Below, piece by piece: positions 1 through 8,038 of a stretch of 64,000 nucleotides of DNA. The stretch's first letter is position 1. Each line of letters starts with the position of its first letter. The DNA is taken from the NCBI RefSeq assembly GCF_044761665.1, contig NZ_JBIWCW010000003.1, positions 124,001-188,000 on the forward strand, read 5' to 3'. A program made the position numbers and the translations under genes. The notes beneath the pieces are model-generated. The model was not told the DNA's origin. It made no database searches and saw only the letters and a list, made by a program, of their open reading frames with translations. The stretch is from Peribacillus sp044761665 (GTDB lineage Bacteria; Bacillota; Bacilli; Bacillales; DSM-1321).

Positions 1-437
1 TGGTAGACAGAAGTGATGAAGAATGGCTAGTTGGAGAAATGATCGTTAAGGATGGAAGAAAGGGACTGCGTTCCATGAGTAATCCGGCAGAAATCGTTGA
101 CGTCAGAACGGATAGTGGCTATTCTCCAGATCATTGGAGCAAGAGATATATAGGTACGTTAGATAGTGGTGGTGTTCATATCAACAGTAGTATCAATAAC
201 AAAGCCGCTTATCTGATCTCCGAGGGTGGTGCACATTATGGTGTTACTATAACTGGAGTAGGGCGTGAAGCAACAGAACAAATTTATTACCGCGCCCTTT
301 CTAAATACCTGACAGCCAGTTCAAACTTTACAATGATGAAAGAAGCAGCTATTCAGGCTGCAACGGATTTATATGGAGCTAGCTCAAAAGAAGTTAGAGC
401 TGTAAAAGCTGCATATACCGCTGTTGGTGTGAACTAA
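1..437 (+). CDS. Thermolysin-like neutral metalloprotease (M4), C-terminal part
   Basis: This is the 3' end of a secreted zinc metalloprotease; the gene begins before the window and the frame runs from base 3. The visible part matches the C-terminal helical domain of M4 peptidases. It includes the SGGVHINSS segment, whose histidine corresponds to the transition-state His of thermolysin, followed by NKAAYLISEGG and a typical ending at AVGVN. The HExxH zinc site would lie upstream and cannot be checked. A hairpin terminator follows directly. The family is well recognised; the exact subfamily cannot be told from this fragment. Confidence 0.9.
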   Translation, partial: VDRSDEEWLVGEMIVKDGRKGLRSMSNPAEIVDVRTDSGYSPDHWSKRYIGTLDSGGVHINSSINNKAAYLISEGGAHYGVTITGVGREATEQIYYRALSKYLTASSNFTMMKEAAIQAATDLYGASSKEVRAVKAAYTAVGVN

Positions 438-452
438 GGATTTAAAAAGTGG

Positions 453-490
453 AGGTGTCCCAAAAGTGTTCTTTTGGGCACTTCTTTTAT
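453..490 (+). terminator. Rho-independent terminator after the M4 protease gene
   Basis: The arms GTGTCCCAAAAG and CTTTTGGGCAC pair around a four-base loop and are followed by a T-rich stretch, 16 bases after the stop codon. Confidence 0.85.
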
Positions 491-583
491 CCAATATTAC
501 TTGAAATAAATCTATACATATGAGTTCCAAGAGAACATAAATCTAAGGATCGTAAGTCTGTCAGGAAGCAAGCATTATAAAGA

Positions 584-1144
584 ATGAAGCCTAGGAAGAA
601 GGGGTTTCCAATACTAAATAAAAAGGGAATTTGGAAGAGAAAAAAACTATTATGGACATTAACCAAGCTGGTGGCTATATGGTATTTATTTTTAGGAACA
701 GTGTTGGCTGTTACGGGGCAAACGAATGCCTATTACACCGACATGGAACTAGTAAACCAAGAGATTTCAATTGGGACTTGGGAGATAGCAGAGGACATGG
801 AATGCTCTAACGAAAAAGAGATTGAAAATCATGAAGAATGTGAAGAAGTGAAGGAACCGATTGAAGATGAGCCAGATCCAAATGAAAATCAGGAGAATGA
901 GAGTGATGAGCCCGAAACTGAGGAGAATGAAGAGGCAATAGACTCTGATGAAAAAGTAGATGATTCCAATAAAGACGAAATTGAAAATAAGCCTAAAGAA
1001 AATGAGGCTATCGATAAAGAGAAAGAAGAAAGTGAGTTACCGATTGAAAAGGACCCTATTACAGAGGATGAGAATACAGATGGTAAGGTAGATAATAAGT
1101 CAGGAGGCGAAGAGTTTGAAAAGAACGCTGAAAGTAATAAGTAA
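584..1144 (+). CDS. tapA: TapA/YqxM-like exported protein with acidic C-terminal tail
   Basis: A 186-residue protein with a basic N-terminus, one hydrophobic segment (about residues 22-44) and then TNAYYTDMELVNQEISIGTW, the kind of cleavage region found in substrates of the SipW signal peptidase. From about residue 72 it is very rich in Glu, Asp, Asn and Lys with two Cys (CSNEKE and EECEE). In Bacillus, TapA helps anchor and assemble TasA matrix fibres. The next gene, sipW, overlaps it by 29 bases, which supports the call. No strong ribosome binding site precedes the ATG. No tasA follows, so a role in TasA fibres is unproven here. Confidence 0.65.
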   Translation: MKPRKKGFPILNKKGIWKRKKLLWTLTKLVAIWYLFLGTVLAVTGQTNAYYTDMELVNQEISIGTWEIAEDMECSNEKEIENHEECEEVKEPIEDEPDPNENQENESDEPETEENEEAIDSDEKVDDSNKDEIENKPKENEAIDKEKEESELPIEKDPITEDENTDGKVDNKSGGEEFEKNAESNK

Positions 1145-1691
1145 TTTGATTACATTCGTACTATTTTTAAACTTAATGGTCATGGTATTTCTTATCATAT
1201 CTTCAAAAGCGTCAGGGGGAGAACCCCAGGTTTTTGGGTATCAGCTTAAAACTGTTTTATCTGGTTCAATGGAGCCTACTTTTCAAACTGGTTCAGTTAT
1301 AGCTGTAAAGCCACTAGATTCAGATGAGAAAAAAGCCCTTCAAAAAGACGACATCATCACATTCCAAACAAGTGAGGAAATATTAATAACGCATAGGATA
1401 TTCAAAGTGAACAGTAGCGGGGAGCATGTTCTTTACGATACGAAAGGTGATAATAATAAAACTGCAGATGCTGACCCAGTTCTCTCCGAGAATATTGTAG
1501 CTCTATACTCTGGATTTACTATTCCTTATGTAGGATATTTCATCGATTTCACTCAATCAAAAGAAGGTGCTGCCCTTTTACTGATAGGTCCAGGTGTATT
1601 GCTCTTAGCGTATTCAGGTTATTGCATCTACCAAGGATTAAGAGAAATAGAATCAAACGAAAAACTAACATCCAAGAAAAAAATAGTGTAA
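1116..1691 (+). CDS. sipW: Signal peptidase I, ER type (SipW)
   Basis: A membrane signal peptidase that cleaves exported substrates such as TasA/TapA-type proteins. It has an N-terminal membrane segment (about 8-30), the catalytic-serine motif SGSMEPT (Ser51) and ITHRI with His93 in place of the lysine of ordinary bacterial enzymes; this Ser/His pairing marks the ER/SipW type. GDNN lies further on and a second membrane segment spans about 150-172. The start is TTG at 1116, chosen because AGGAGG lies eight bases upstream. The frame overlaps the end of the tapA-like gene, implying coupled translation. A strong terminator follows and no tasA is present downstream. Confidence 0.9.
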   Translation: MKRTLKVISNLITFVLFLNLMVMVFLIISSKASGGEPQVFGYQLKTVLSGSMEPTFQTGSVIAVKPLDSDEKKALQKDDIITFQTSEEILITHRIFKVNSSGEHVLYDTKGDNNKTADADPVLSENIVALYSGFTIPYVGYFIDFTQSKEGAALLLIGPGVLLLAYSGYCIYQGLREIESNEKLTSKKKIV

Positions 1692-1716
1692 TGGTATATT
1701 TAAAATTAACCATTGG

Positions 1717-1767
1717 AAAACCCGGGCAAAGGAAAAGTACATACTTTTCCTTTGCCCGGGTTTTTTG
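1717..1767. terminator. Strong bidirectional terminator
   Basis: A near-perfect 19-bp stem (CCCGGGCAAAGGAAAAGTA and its complement) is flanked by AAAA on the left and TTTTTT on the right. It separates sipW from the convergent pucM. Confidence 0.92.
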
Positions 1768-1784
1768 CAGTACTCCTAAAGTCA

Positions 1785-2144
1785 TTAACTTCCCCGGTAC
1801 ACCTGATAACCCCATGGGGAGACGAGTAATGGCACATGATAGTGGGAAGCGGGGGAAGCTAGACCGAAGCGGACGGGTACTTGATCCAAAAAGGGTGGGT
1901 CGGGTAGCTCGATGGATTGACTGCGGAAGTAATCACCGATATGAAAGACGATTTCATAGTTCCCGGCTTTTGCATCTTCCCCGGCGAGGAGGGGGGAATC
2001 GAGCCGTCCATCTGCATTCGTGACAGCTGTTTGGAGCAGCTGCCAGGTGGAGGAGGATGATTCGGAATAATACAATTCAATTGTGACGTTTGCTGCAGGT
2101 TTCCCATGAGTTAAATCCAATATATGCGTTGTTAAACCAGACAT
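1785..2144 (-). CDS. pucM: 5-hydroxyisourate hydrolase
   Basis: Hydrolyses 5-hydroxyisourate, the product of urate oxidation, to OHCU. The 119-residue transthyretin-like protein starts MSGLTTHILDLTHGKPA, which holds the family's first conserved His (His7). It has the GRL Arg region near residue 47 and ends with the signature YRGS. The start is preceded by AAGGAGTCATTT. It lies 45 bp downstream of the OHCU decarboxylase, in the same orientation as the permease, so the three probably form one operon. In B. subtilis the uricase domain of PucL lies between these two activities; here it is missing. Confidence 0.93.
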   Translation of the reverse strand: MSGLTTHILDLTHGKPAANVTIELYYSESSSSTWQLLQTAVTNADGRLDSPLLAGEDAKAGNYEIVFHIGDYFRSQSIELPDPPFLDQVPVRFGLASPASHYHVPLLVSPWGYQVYRGS

Positions 2145-2189
2145 AAATGACTCCTTATCCCTTGCATTCTTCGGCCAATGCCGAGACTT

Positions 2190-2687
2190 TTAGTTTTTGA
2201 TTTTTTCCTGTAAACGTAAGAGTGCGATTCGGTGAATTTCAAATAAGGCCGTTTCAAATTCTTCTTTTTCTGTATGGTGGATCCTCGTTTGCATTGCGTC
2301 GTATATCTCATTCTTATCCTTACCGCGTACTGCGAGGATAAAGGGGAAGCCGAACTTATCCATATAGCGCTTATTCAATGAAAGGAAATTTTCGTATTCC
2401 AAGGCGGTTAAGTCCTTTAACCCGGCTCCACGTTGTTCCTTGATTGAGTCATCGGTCATTTCGACTTTGTCACCTAGGTTTGGATGCTTTCTTATTAAAT
2501 CCAGCTTTTTTTCTGTTGATGAACGATTCACGATGTCGACCATGCATTGATGAAGACTTAGTAAGGTAGAAAAAGGCCGAGACGCTGCCGCTTGTTCTGG
2601 AATCCAAGGTGAATGCTCGAAAACATCACCGAGAAAGTCTGTGAATTCCTCATCGCTTTTTACTTGTAGCATTTCAAGTGAGATCAT
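2190..2687 (-). CDS. uraD: OHCU decarboxylase (PucL N-terminal-domain type)
   Basis: Decarboxylates 2-oxo-4-hydroxy-4-carboxy-5-ureidoimidazoline to (S)-allantoin. The 165-residue protein has FEHSPWIPEQAA, the RKHPNLGD signature containing the catalytic His, EQRGAGL and FGFPFILAVRGK. The start is taken at 2687 because AAGGAG lies seven bases upstream; an ATG at 2708 would overlap the permease and lacks a site. In B. subtilis this domain is fused to uricase in bifunctional PucL, but here the protein stops after the decarboxylase domain. It lies 13 bp after the permease stop. Confidence 0.92.
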   Translation of the reverse strand: MISLEMLQVKSDEEFTDFLGDVFEHSPWIPEQAAASRPFSTLLSLHQCMVDIVNRSSTEKKLDLIRKHPNLGDKVEMTDDSIKEQRGAGLKDLTALEYENFLSLNKRYMDKFGFPFILAVRGKDKNEIYDAMQTRIHHTEKEEFETALFEIHRIALLRLQEKIKN

Positions 2688-2700
2688 TTTTGGACTCCTT

Positions 2701-4026
2701 TTATACACTTTTCACTAAGACCTGTTCCGTTTCGGGCATCACTCTTGAATCTGATTTTTTCTTACGGGGAGTTAACATTAAGTTTAGGATGATGGCTGTC
2801 AGGCTACCGGTAATGATTCCATCCCCGACAACGATACGAATTGCCTCAGGAAGGCTTGAGAATAATTCGGGAACAACCGTTGCACCGAGACCCAAGGAGA
2901 CTGAACAAGCGATCACCAATAAATTCGAGTTGTCGGAAAAATCGACGTCGCCTAACATTTTGATTCCTGACGAAACAACCATCCCGAACATGACGACGGT
3001 GGCTCCACCAAGAACAGCGGTAGGAATCAGGGTAGCGAGTGCCGCAATTTTCGGAACGAGTCCAAGCCCGATTAAAATGAAACCGGCTGCAATGGTGATG
3101 GAACGTTTTTTCACGCCGGATAATTGAACCAAGCCGACATTCTGTGCGAACGTGCTATAGGGAAAGGCGTTGAAAATTCCCCCTAAGGTGAATGCGAGTC
3201 CTTCTGCCCGGTAGCCTCGTACAATATCCTGTTCCTTTAATTCCCGTCCGGTTATTTTCCCAAGGGCTAGGAATGCGCCAGTGGATTCAATAAGAATGAC
3301 CGTCCCCACGAGCAACATCGTCAGGATAGGGGCAATTTCAAAGGTCGGCGTCCCAAAGTAGAATGGGGCTGGGACATGAAACCATGAGGCCTCCATCAAG
3401 GTGGAAAAATCCATTTTCCCCGTAAATGCGGAAACGACCGTTCCTGCTACAATCCCGACCAATACGGAAATGGCGCGGATGAATCCTGTGAAATACCGAT
3501 TCATCAGTAAAATGGTGGCAAGGACACCGAAGGAGAGCATGAGGTTTTCAGCTGAACCAAAGTCTTTGCTGCCTGCGCCGCCGGCCATGTTTTTAATACC
3601 GGTAGGAACCAAGGATAGTCCTATGATGATGACGACTGTACCCGTCACGACAGGAGGAAATAACTTAAGTAGCTTGCCGTAGATATTGGAGAAAAAAATG
3701 ATGAATAAACCAGCTGCGATAATCGATCCATATATGGCGGAAATCCCATAATTACTGCCTATGGAAATCATCGGAGTGACCGCAACGAAAGAAGTTCCTA
3801 AAACAATCGGAAGCCCGATGCCGAAGTATTTATTTTTCCAAGACTGAAGTAACGTGGCGATTCCGCAGGTCAATAAGTCAATCGCGATAAGGTAAGCGAG
3901 CTGCTGAGGAGTAAAGCCTAGAGCGCCTCCGACGATGATAGGAACCAAGATTGCGCCTGCATACATCGCAAGGACATGCTGTAAACCTAATGAAAAGACC
4001 TTGGACTTGCCGTTTTTTTCATTCAT
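2701..4026 (-). CDS. NCS2-family purine (urate/xanthine) permease
   Basis: A polytopic membrane transporter of about 441 residues in the nucleobase:cation symporter-2 family, which imports xanthine or uric acid. Visible features are the GLQHVLAMYAGAILVP start, the GLPIVLGTSF segment and the family signature region AQNVGLVQLSGVKKR in the second half. The start at 4026 is preferred over an upstream ATG because AAGAAGGGAG precedes it and the family begins shortly before GLQH. It is first in an operon with the OHCU decarboxylase and hydroxyisourate hydrolase, which points to urate as the likely substrate (compare B. subtilis PucJ/PucK). Confidence 0.92.
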   Translation of the reverse strand: MNEKNGKSKVFSLGLQHVLAMYAGAILVPIIVGGALGFTPQQLAYLIAIDLLTCGIATLLQSWKNKYFGIGLPIVLGTSFVAVTPMISIGSNYGISAIYGSIIAAGLFIIFFSNIYGKLLKLFPPVVTGTVVIIIGLSLVPTGIKNMAGGAGSKDFGSAENLMLSFGVLATILLMNRYFTGFIRAISVLVGIVAGTVVSAFTGKMDFSTLMEASWFHVPAPFYFGTPTFEIAPILTMLLVGTVILIESTGAFLALGKITGRELKEQDIVRGYRAEGLAFTLGGIFNAFPYSTFAQNVGLVQLSGVKKRSITIAAGFILIGLGLVPKIAALATLIPTAVLGGATVVMFGMVVSSGIKMLGDVDFSDNSNLLVIACSVSLGLGATVVPELFSSLPEAIRIVVGDGIITGSLTAIILNLMLTPRKKKSDSRVMPETEQVLVKSV

Positions 4027-4180
4027 GCTTGTAAAGCTCCCTTCTTTAAATGAGTGTAAGGTAAGATAACGCTCATTTGTTATAATTACTACCATCATAA
4101 TAAATATTCTGACAATTGTCATTGGCTATTGTAAATAATTATCAGATGGGTTTATAGGCAAACTGCATAAAGAGAAGGGA

Positions 4181-4482
4181 GTGGACTTAACAAGTGTGAT
4201 AGGTAAACAACAAATATGCCCTATAAGTCTTAGAAAGGAAAGTGTCCCATTCATGCTGGATACAGCACTTTACATGAGTGAATCTTTATACTTCTCAGGT
4301 GATACGAATGAAATAGTGAATCTGGGTCGACTACTTTATCCCTTACATCTAAATTCATTCACTCCATGTTAAAAGGCAAATCCATTCTTCAACCTGATGA
4401 GTTAGAGAAGGAAATTGAGAAACAGTACTTTGGTTCTTCTCAGAAAGTACTGACCGGTCGCTCTCAGAAATGCAAATATTAA
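4181..4482 (+). pseudogene. Unidentified decayed reading frame
   Basis: Two short frames abut: 4181-4372 (63 codons from a GTG) and 4366-4482 (38 codons beginning MLKGKSILQPDELEKEIEKQ). Read through one frame change near 4366 they would give a single protein of about 100 residues. The second half looks like a genuine charged helix, yet neither half has a good ribosome binding site. I do not recognise the family. The rest of the 4123-4622 interval holds the permease promoter region and AT-rich DNA without further signals. A frameshifted remnant is the most economical reading, at low confidence. Confidence 0.3.
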
Positions 4483-4622
4483 ATATCAAGAACTATATAA
4501 GATATAGCTGCTTCTTTTGTTAATCGCAAATGAAATTCAGCTGTTAAAGAGTGTTTCGTGCTCATTAACAGCTGGAAGTTTCATCCTATATACTCTCAAG
4601 CTTTTAAAGAAAGGGTGTTATA

Positions 4623-4970
4623 ATGAAGATTGAAAGTTTACAAGTATCGGTTGAAACTTTTCCGATGTTCAAACCATTCAAGACGGCATTACGTAAAGCG
4701 ACGGGGATCGAAACCATCATGGTTTCCGTTAAGCTGGAAGATGGGACGGAAGGTCTGGAATGCATGATTGGCAGTATGATGGAGTCGACGGTAAGTGTAG
4801 CGGCTGCAGCTCATTTGGCAACCGCACATCCCAATATAACGAAGATTGATCTGGATGCCCCATTATGGATCAAGGATGAACCGTTTGAAGGCATTCAATT
4901 TATCGGAGATCAACTCATCATTGCTGATGAACCTGGTATAGGAGTCAAGAGGAAATCCTCTATTATTTAA
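4623..4970 (+). pseudogene. ykfB: L-Ala-D/L-Glu epimerase, internally deleted remnant
   Basis: The first 45 or so residues (MKIESLQVSVETFPMFKPFK through EDGTEG) match the N-terminal capping domain of muconate-lactonising/dipeptide epimerases. The rest, from LECMIGSMMESTVSV through DLDAPLWIKDEP, matches the extreme C-terminal part of the same family. About 230-250 residues of the barrel, including the metal-binding Asp/Glu/Asp and both catalytic lysines, are missing, with the frame kept at about base 4755. Full-length relatives are about 360 residues; this is 115. The start keeps a good site (AAAGGGTG). The gene stands just before ykfC, as in the B. subtilis ykfABCD murein-peptide operon. Confidence 0.85.
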
Positions 4971-5000
4971 TAAAAACATTTCGAAAGGGTGATTAGTTTG

Positions 5001-6008
5001 ATGAAAAGGAAAGGGTTTATCGTACTCGTGCTTTCTTTCTTTGCACTCAGTATTATAGCATTCAGTTCGAATGAAGCCAGCGCAAGCACAAAGAAGAAAA
5101 CTGCTTATGTAGATGTATCTGTTGCGACTCTTTGGACGGAGCCGGGCCTATTAAGAAAATTAGATGCGCCTTCTGCATCGAACCCCGTTAATTTGGATGC
5201 CTGGATCAAGTCCATGAAATACGAAGACAAGCTGTGGCTTGTGGGTAATCTGGAAACTCAAGCGTTATATGGTTCGAAAGTGACCATACTCGAAGAACGA
5301 GGGAAATGGGTGAAGGTGGCAGTTGCCAATCAACTGACACCTCGGAATGAGGCAGGTTATCCAGGATGGATGCCAAAGGGGCAGGTGAAAACCGGAAAAG
5401 CCTATGAGAAACAGTTTAAAAAAGGGTTCGCTCTTGTAAAGGCCCCAAAGACTTGGCTTTATTCAGATTCGAAACATCGTTCGAAATTCATGGAAATCAG
5501 TTTCGATACAAGACTTCCGCTTTTACAGGTGAAGAAAGATAAAGTGAAGGTTTTGACACCAAGTGATGGAGCTAAATGGATAGATAAGAAAGACGTGGCA
5601 CTTTATCAAAACGAAATACATATTCCAGTGCCAACGGGTAAGGACATCGTACAATCTGGAAAAGGATTTTTAGGACTACCTTACTTATGGGCAGGGATGT
5701 CCGGTTTTGGATTTGATTGTTCAGGATTTACCTATACGATGTACCATGCTAATGGAATAACCATCCCGAGGGACTCTTCCGTTCAGGCTCAACAGGGGAA
5801 AAAGGTGAAACGGGAAAATCTTAAACCAGGTGATTTACTCTTTTTTGCGCATGATAAAGGAAAAGGTAAGGTGCACCATGTCGGAATGTATATTGGTAAA
5901 GGGAAAATGATCCACTCACCAAACAGTTCGACGCATGTAAGGATCGATGAAATCAAGACATCGGGATATGGCGAAGAATATGCCGGAGCAAGAAGATATC
6001 TAGATTGA
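5001..6008 (+). CDS. ykfC: Gamma-D-glutamyl-L-amino acid endopeptidase, NlpC/P60 (YkfC type)
   Basis: Cleaves murein peptides between gamma-D-Glu and the diamino acid. The 335-residue protein has a signal peptide (ends about SSNEASAS), two SH3-like segments (about residues 35-210) and a C-terminal NlpC/P60 domain. That domain has the catalytic Cys in FGFDCSGF, the His in VHHVGMYIG and a third polar residue in MIHSPNSS. The ATG at 5001 is preferred (AAGGGTG nine bases upstream); GTG 4989 and TTG 4998 are alternatives. It lies 30 bp behind the deleted ykfB and is itself intact, so murein-peptide cleavage may survive without epimerisation. Confidence 0.9.
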   Translation: MKRKGFIVLVLSFFALSIIAFSSNEASASTKKKTAYVDVSVATLWTEPGLLRKLDAPSASNPVNLDAWIKSMKYEDKLWLVGNLETQALYGSKVTILEERGKWVKVAVANQLTPRNEAGYPGWMPKGQVKTGKAYEKQFKKGFALVKAPKTWLYSDSKHRSKFMEISFDTRLPLLQVKKDKVKVLTPSDGAKWIDKKDVALYQNEIHIPVPTGKDIVQSGKGFLGLPYLWAGMSGFGFDCSGFTYTMYHANGITIPRDSSVQAQQGKKVKRENLKPGDLLFFAHDKGKGKVHHVGMYIGKGKMIHSPNSSTHVRIDEIKTSGYGEEYAGARRYLD

Positions 6009-6051
6009 GTAACCATGAGGGTACCTAGTGCTCCAGGGTCAAACAGTAGAT

Positions 6052-6093
6052 AAAAAAGAGGTCGGAATTTAATCATTCCGACCTCTTTTTTAT
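6052..6093. terminator. Bidirectional terminator between ykfC and the DUF2798 gene
   Basis: AAAAAAGAGGTCGGAAT pairs with ATTCCGACCTCTTTTTT around a short loop, serving convergent genes on both sides. Confidence 0.92.
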
Positions 6094-6095
6094 GT

Positions 6096-6605
6096 TTACT
6101 TCATCATCGCCAGTGCAGCATTCTTTTTATCTTGACTAGTATGCATTTTAACCATCGCCATTCTGGCGATAGGTTGGATCACTAAGCTCTCAGCAAGAAA
6201 TACGATAAAGAAGTTTCTTGGCCAGCTCGATATAAAGTTGCTGAATGTATCTGAATTAAACCCGTTACCGATGATGCCACCGATAAAAGTCATGCACAAT
6301 GACATACCGAATACCGTGAATACGATACGGAATAAGATCTTTGAGTTAAAGCTATCAGTCGGTTGAGTGAATTTTTTCACCAGGTTTTCTGCAATGCGCC
6401 CTACAAGGACAGGCTCGATGATCATGGCAATCACAAACATGATCGGCCATATTGTAATGATATCCAATGCAACTTTTCCATTGAATTCACCCATTACTGT
6501 GATGATACTGAAAGTCGACATGAATAAAGAGGTAAGAAAACAAATGATACCTCCGTACAATGCGCCCTCCTTACCGTTTCTTGGTAATCTCATTTCGTTT
6601 TTCAT
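6096..6605 (-). CDS. DUF2798 family membrane protein
   Basis: A 169-residue protein of four predicted membrane helices arranged as two similar halves; each half has a helix pair ending in a proline/arginine-containing motif (EPVLVGRIAENL and QPIARMAM). This is the DUF2798 architecture, whose function is not known. AAGGAAG lies six bases before the ATG. It sits 77 bp downstream of a TetR-type regulator on the same strand, so it is a likely target or operon partner of that regulator; small membrane proteins in such pairs are often efflux-related, but that is inference. Confidence 0.8.
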   Translation of the reverse strand: MKNEMRLPRNGKEGALYGGIICFLTSLFMSTFSIITVMGEFNGKVALDIITIWPIMFVIAMIIEPVLVGRIAENLVKKFTQPTDSFNSKILFRIVFTVFGMSLCMTFIGGIIGNGFNSDTFSNFISSWPRNFFIVFLAESLVIQPIARMAMVKMHTSQDKKNAALAMMK

Positions 6606-6681
6606 ATTTTACTTCCTTTCAAAAAAAGTATTTAAGACGTTCGCAACATGTTCTAGCATGCTGTTTTGATTTGTTGATCCA

Positions 6682-7242
6682 TCATTCATACGATAATAGC
6701 TGGGGTAATCCCTTTGAAATCGTTCTTAGGGGTTCACTCGTGTTTTTAGTTAAGCAAAGCATAATTCCACCTTCAATGGTGGCCGTCATCATTAAAGCGA
6801 GTGATAGAGCCGTTTGTTCTGAAAAACCGTCTTCCTCTAACTTGTACGTATAAATGTCTTGAATCTTTTGGAAAGAAAGGGCACAGGCATTTCTGACTGG
6901 CTCACTCAATGATCCCATTTCGCTCACGATGCTGCTAAATGTATAACCGGTAATCATCCCATCTCGATCATATTGATCGGCCAATTTCTCAATCATCGTT
7001 TGTGTCGCTAGTTGAGTGGTGGGGTATTGCTGAAAGATTTCTTTCATATCGGAAATAATGATGGTGTTCAATGAATGAAGACAAGCGATGAGTAATTGTT
7101 CTTTTCCATTCGGAAAGTGGTGATAAAGCGAGCCTTTTGAAATGTTACATTCCTTTAGGATTTCATTTATTCCCACACCTAAATAACCTTTTTTCTGAAA
7201 AAGGTTTGTAGAGATTTCAATGATCAGTGATTTTGTATCCAA
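6682..7242 (-). CDS. TetR/AcrR family regulator (LmrA/YxaF-like)
   Basis: A transcriptional repressor of about 186 residues. The N-terminal helix-turn-helix includes GINEILKECNISKGSLYHHF and the rest is the ligand-binding helical domain, resembling B. subtilis LmrA/YxaF. The start is taken as TTG at 7242, nine bases after GGAGGG; upstream codons in the same frame lack a site and run through the presumed operator. An ACCGGT-centred palindrome at 7261-7278 lies immediately upstream, so autorepression is likely. The DUF2798 gene follows in the same direction. Confidence 0.88.
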   Translation of the reverse strand: MDTKSLIIEISTNLFQKKGYLGVGINEILKECNISKGSLYHHFPNGKEQLLIACLHSLNTIIISDMKEIFQQYPTTQLATQTMIEKLADQYDRDGMITGYTFSSIVSEMGSLSEPVRNACALSFQKIQDIYTYKLEEDGFSEQTALSLALMMTATIEGGIMLCLTKNTSEPLRTISKGLPQLLSYE

Positions 7243-7260
7243 TCGCAATAACCCTCCTCT

Positions 7261-7278
7261 AAACCAACCGGTCTGTTT
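7261..7278. promoter_or_regulatory. Probable TetR operator
   Basis: AAACCAACCGGTCTGTTT is an 18-bp imperfect palindrome (14 of 18 positions symmetric) around ACCGGT, directly upstream of the TetR gene's ribosome binding site. Its GACCGGT core resembles LmrA/QdoR-type boxes. Confidence 0.5.
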
Positions 7279-7465
7279 TTTAATATACCAAAATAATGTT
7301 TTATAAGTCAAGGTATTTATAATTTCCAAAAATACTGTTTTAAATCATTCCGAAAGTTATTTTGTTGAAATTTTATTGTGTTGTTCCGTAAATGTCGAAC
7401 AATCGAAAGAGCGTTAATCCCATAAGGAGGACGTATAAATTGGTGCTTATCCTTTCTTTTTCATT

Positions 7466-7492
7466 AAAAAAAAGAGCTGTCAATCAGCTCCC
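7466..7492 (-). terminator. Terminator of the VOC gene
   Basis: Read on the minus strand, GAGCTG-ATTGA-CAGCTC is followed by eight T. Confidence 0.75.
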
Positions 7493-7521
7493 TGGTTCAA
7501 TGATGGCGAGAAAAGAAATTT

Positions 7522-7926
7522 TTATTTTTCTTTGTAAGCGGGACTCAATTCACTCCATACATCAAATTTATTACCATCCAAATCAAAGAAAACGAAATTT
7601 CTACCAGCATGTCCTCTATGTTCAAGTGAACCAATTCTTATTCCTTTATCACGAAAGTCTCGATGTATCGCTTCCAAGGCATGTAATCCATTCACCTCAA
7701 ATGTGATGGAGAAATGCTCAGCACCATGTATATCATAGAAGTTTGAGCTTTGATTTTCTTTAGATTTAACAAGGAAAATACTTTGGTCCGCAAAATTAAG
7801 AATTGCTTTGTCTTTATCTTTATAACTTAACTCTGCACCCAATTTATTTACATACCATTCAGAAGAAAGTTCTACATTTGAAACTGGGATATAGGTGCTT
7901 CCTATCCTTAATAATTTATCATTCAC
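7522..7926 (-). CDS. VOC (glyoxalase/dioxygenase) superfamily protein
   Basis: A 134-residue protein with the vicinal-oxygen-chelate fold: two beta-alpha-beta-beta-beta modules, the first around STYIPVSNVELSSEWYVNKL and the second around HFSITFEV through FVFFDLDGNKFDVW. A Glu in the last strand that often binds metal in this family is replaced here by Asp/Trp, so catalysis is uncertain. It is monocistronic with its own terminator. The superfamily is clear but the substrate cannot be deduced. Confidence 0.8.
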   Translation of the reverse strand: MNDKLLRIGSTYIPVSNVELSSEWYVNKLGAELSYKDKDKAILNFADQSIFLVKSKENQSSNFYDIHGAEHFSITFEVNGLHALEAIHRDFRDKGIRIGSLEHRGHAGRNFVFFDLDGNKFDVWSELSPAYKEK

Positions 7927-8038
7927 AAGTTTAGCCTCCTTACTTGAATGAACTCATTCTTCAGGTGTATACCTTTTCCTTTTAATTATGCAGAAATACT
8001 CTTGCCTACATAGTTGTAATTATCAAGCACTGATAAAT

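Noticed and set aside
1622..2023. Plus-strand open frame across the terminator and pucM
   Set aside because: It runs through a strong terminator and antisense to a well-supported hydrolase gene; composition is that of a shadow frame.
2678..3682. Plus-strand frames opposite the purine permease
   Set aside because: Shadows of a membrane-protein gene on the other strand, with no ribosome binding sites.
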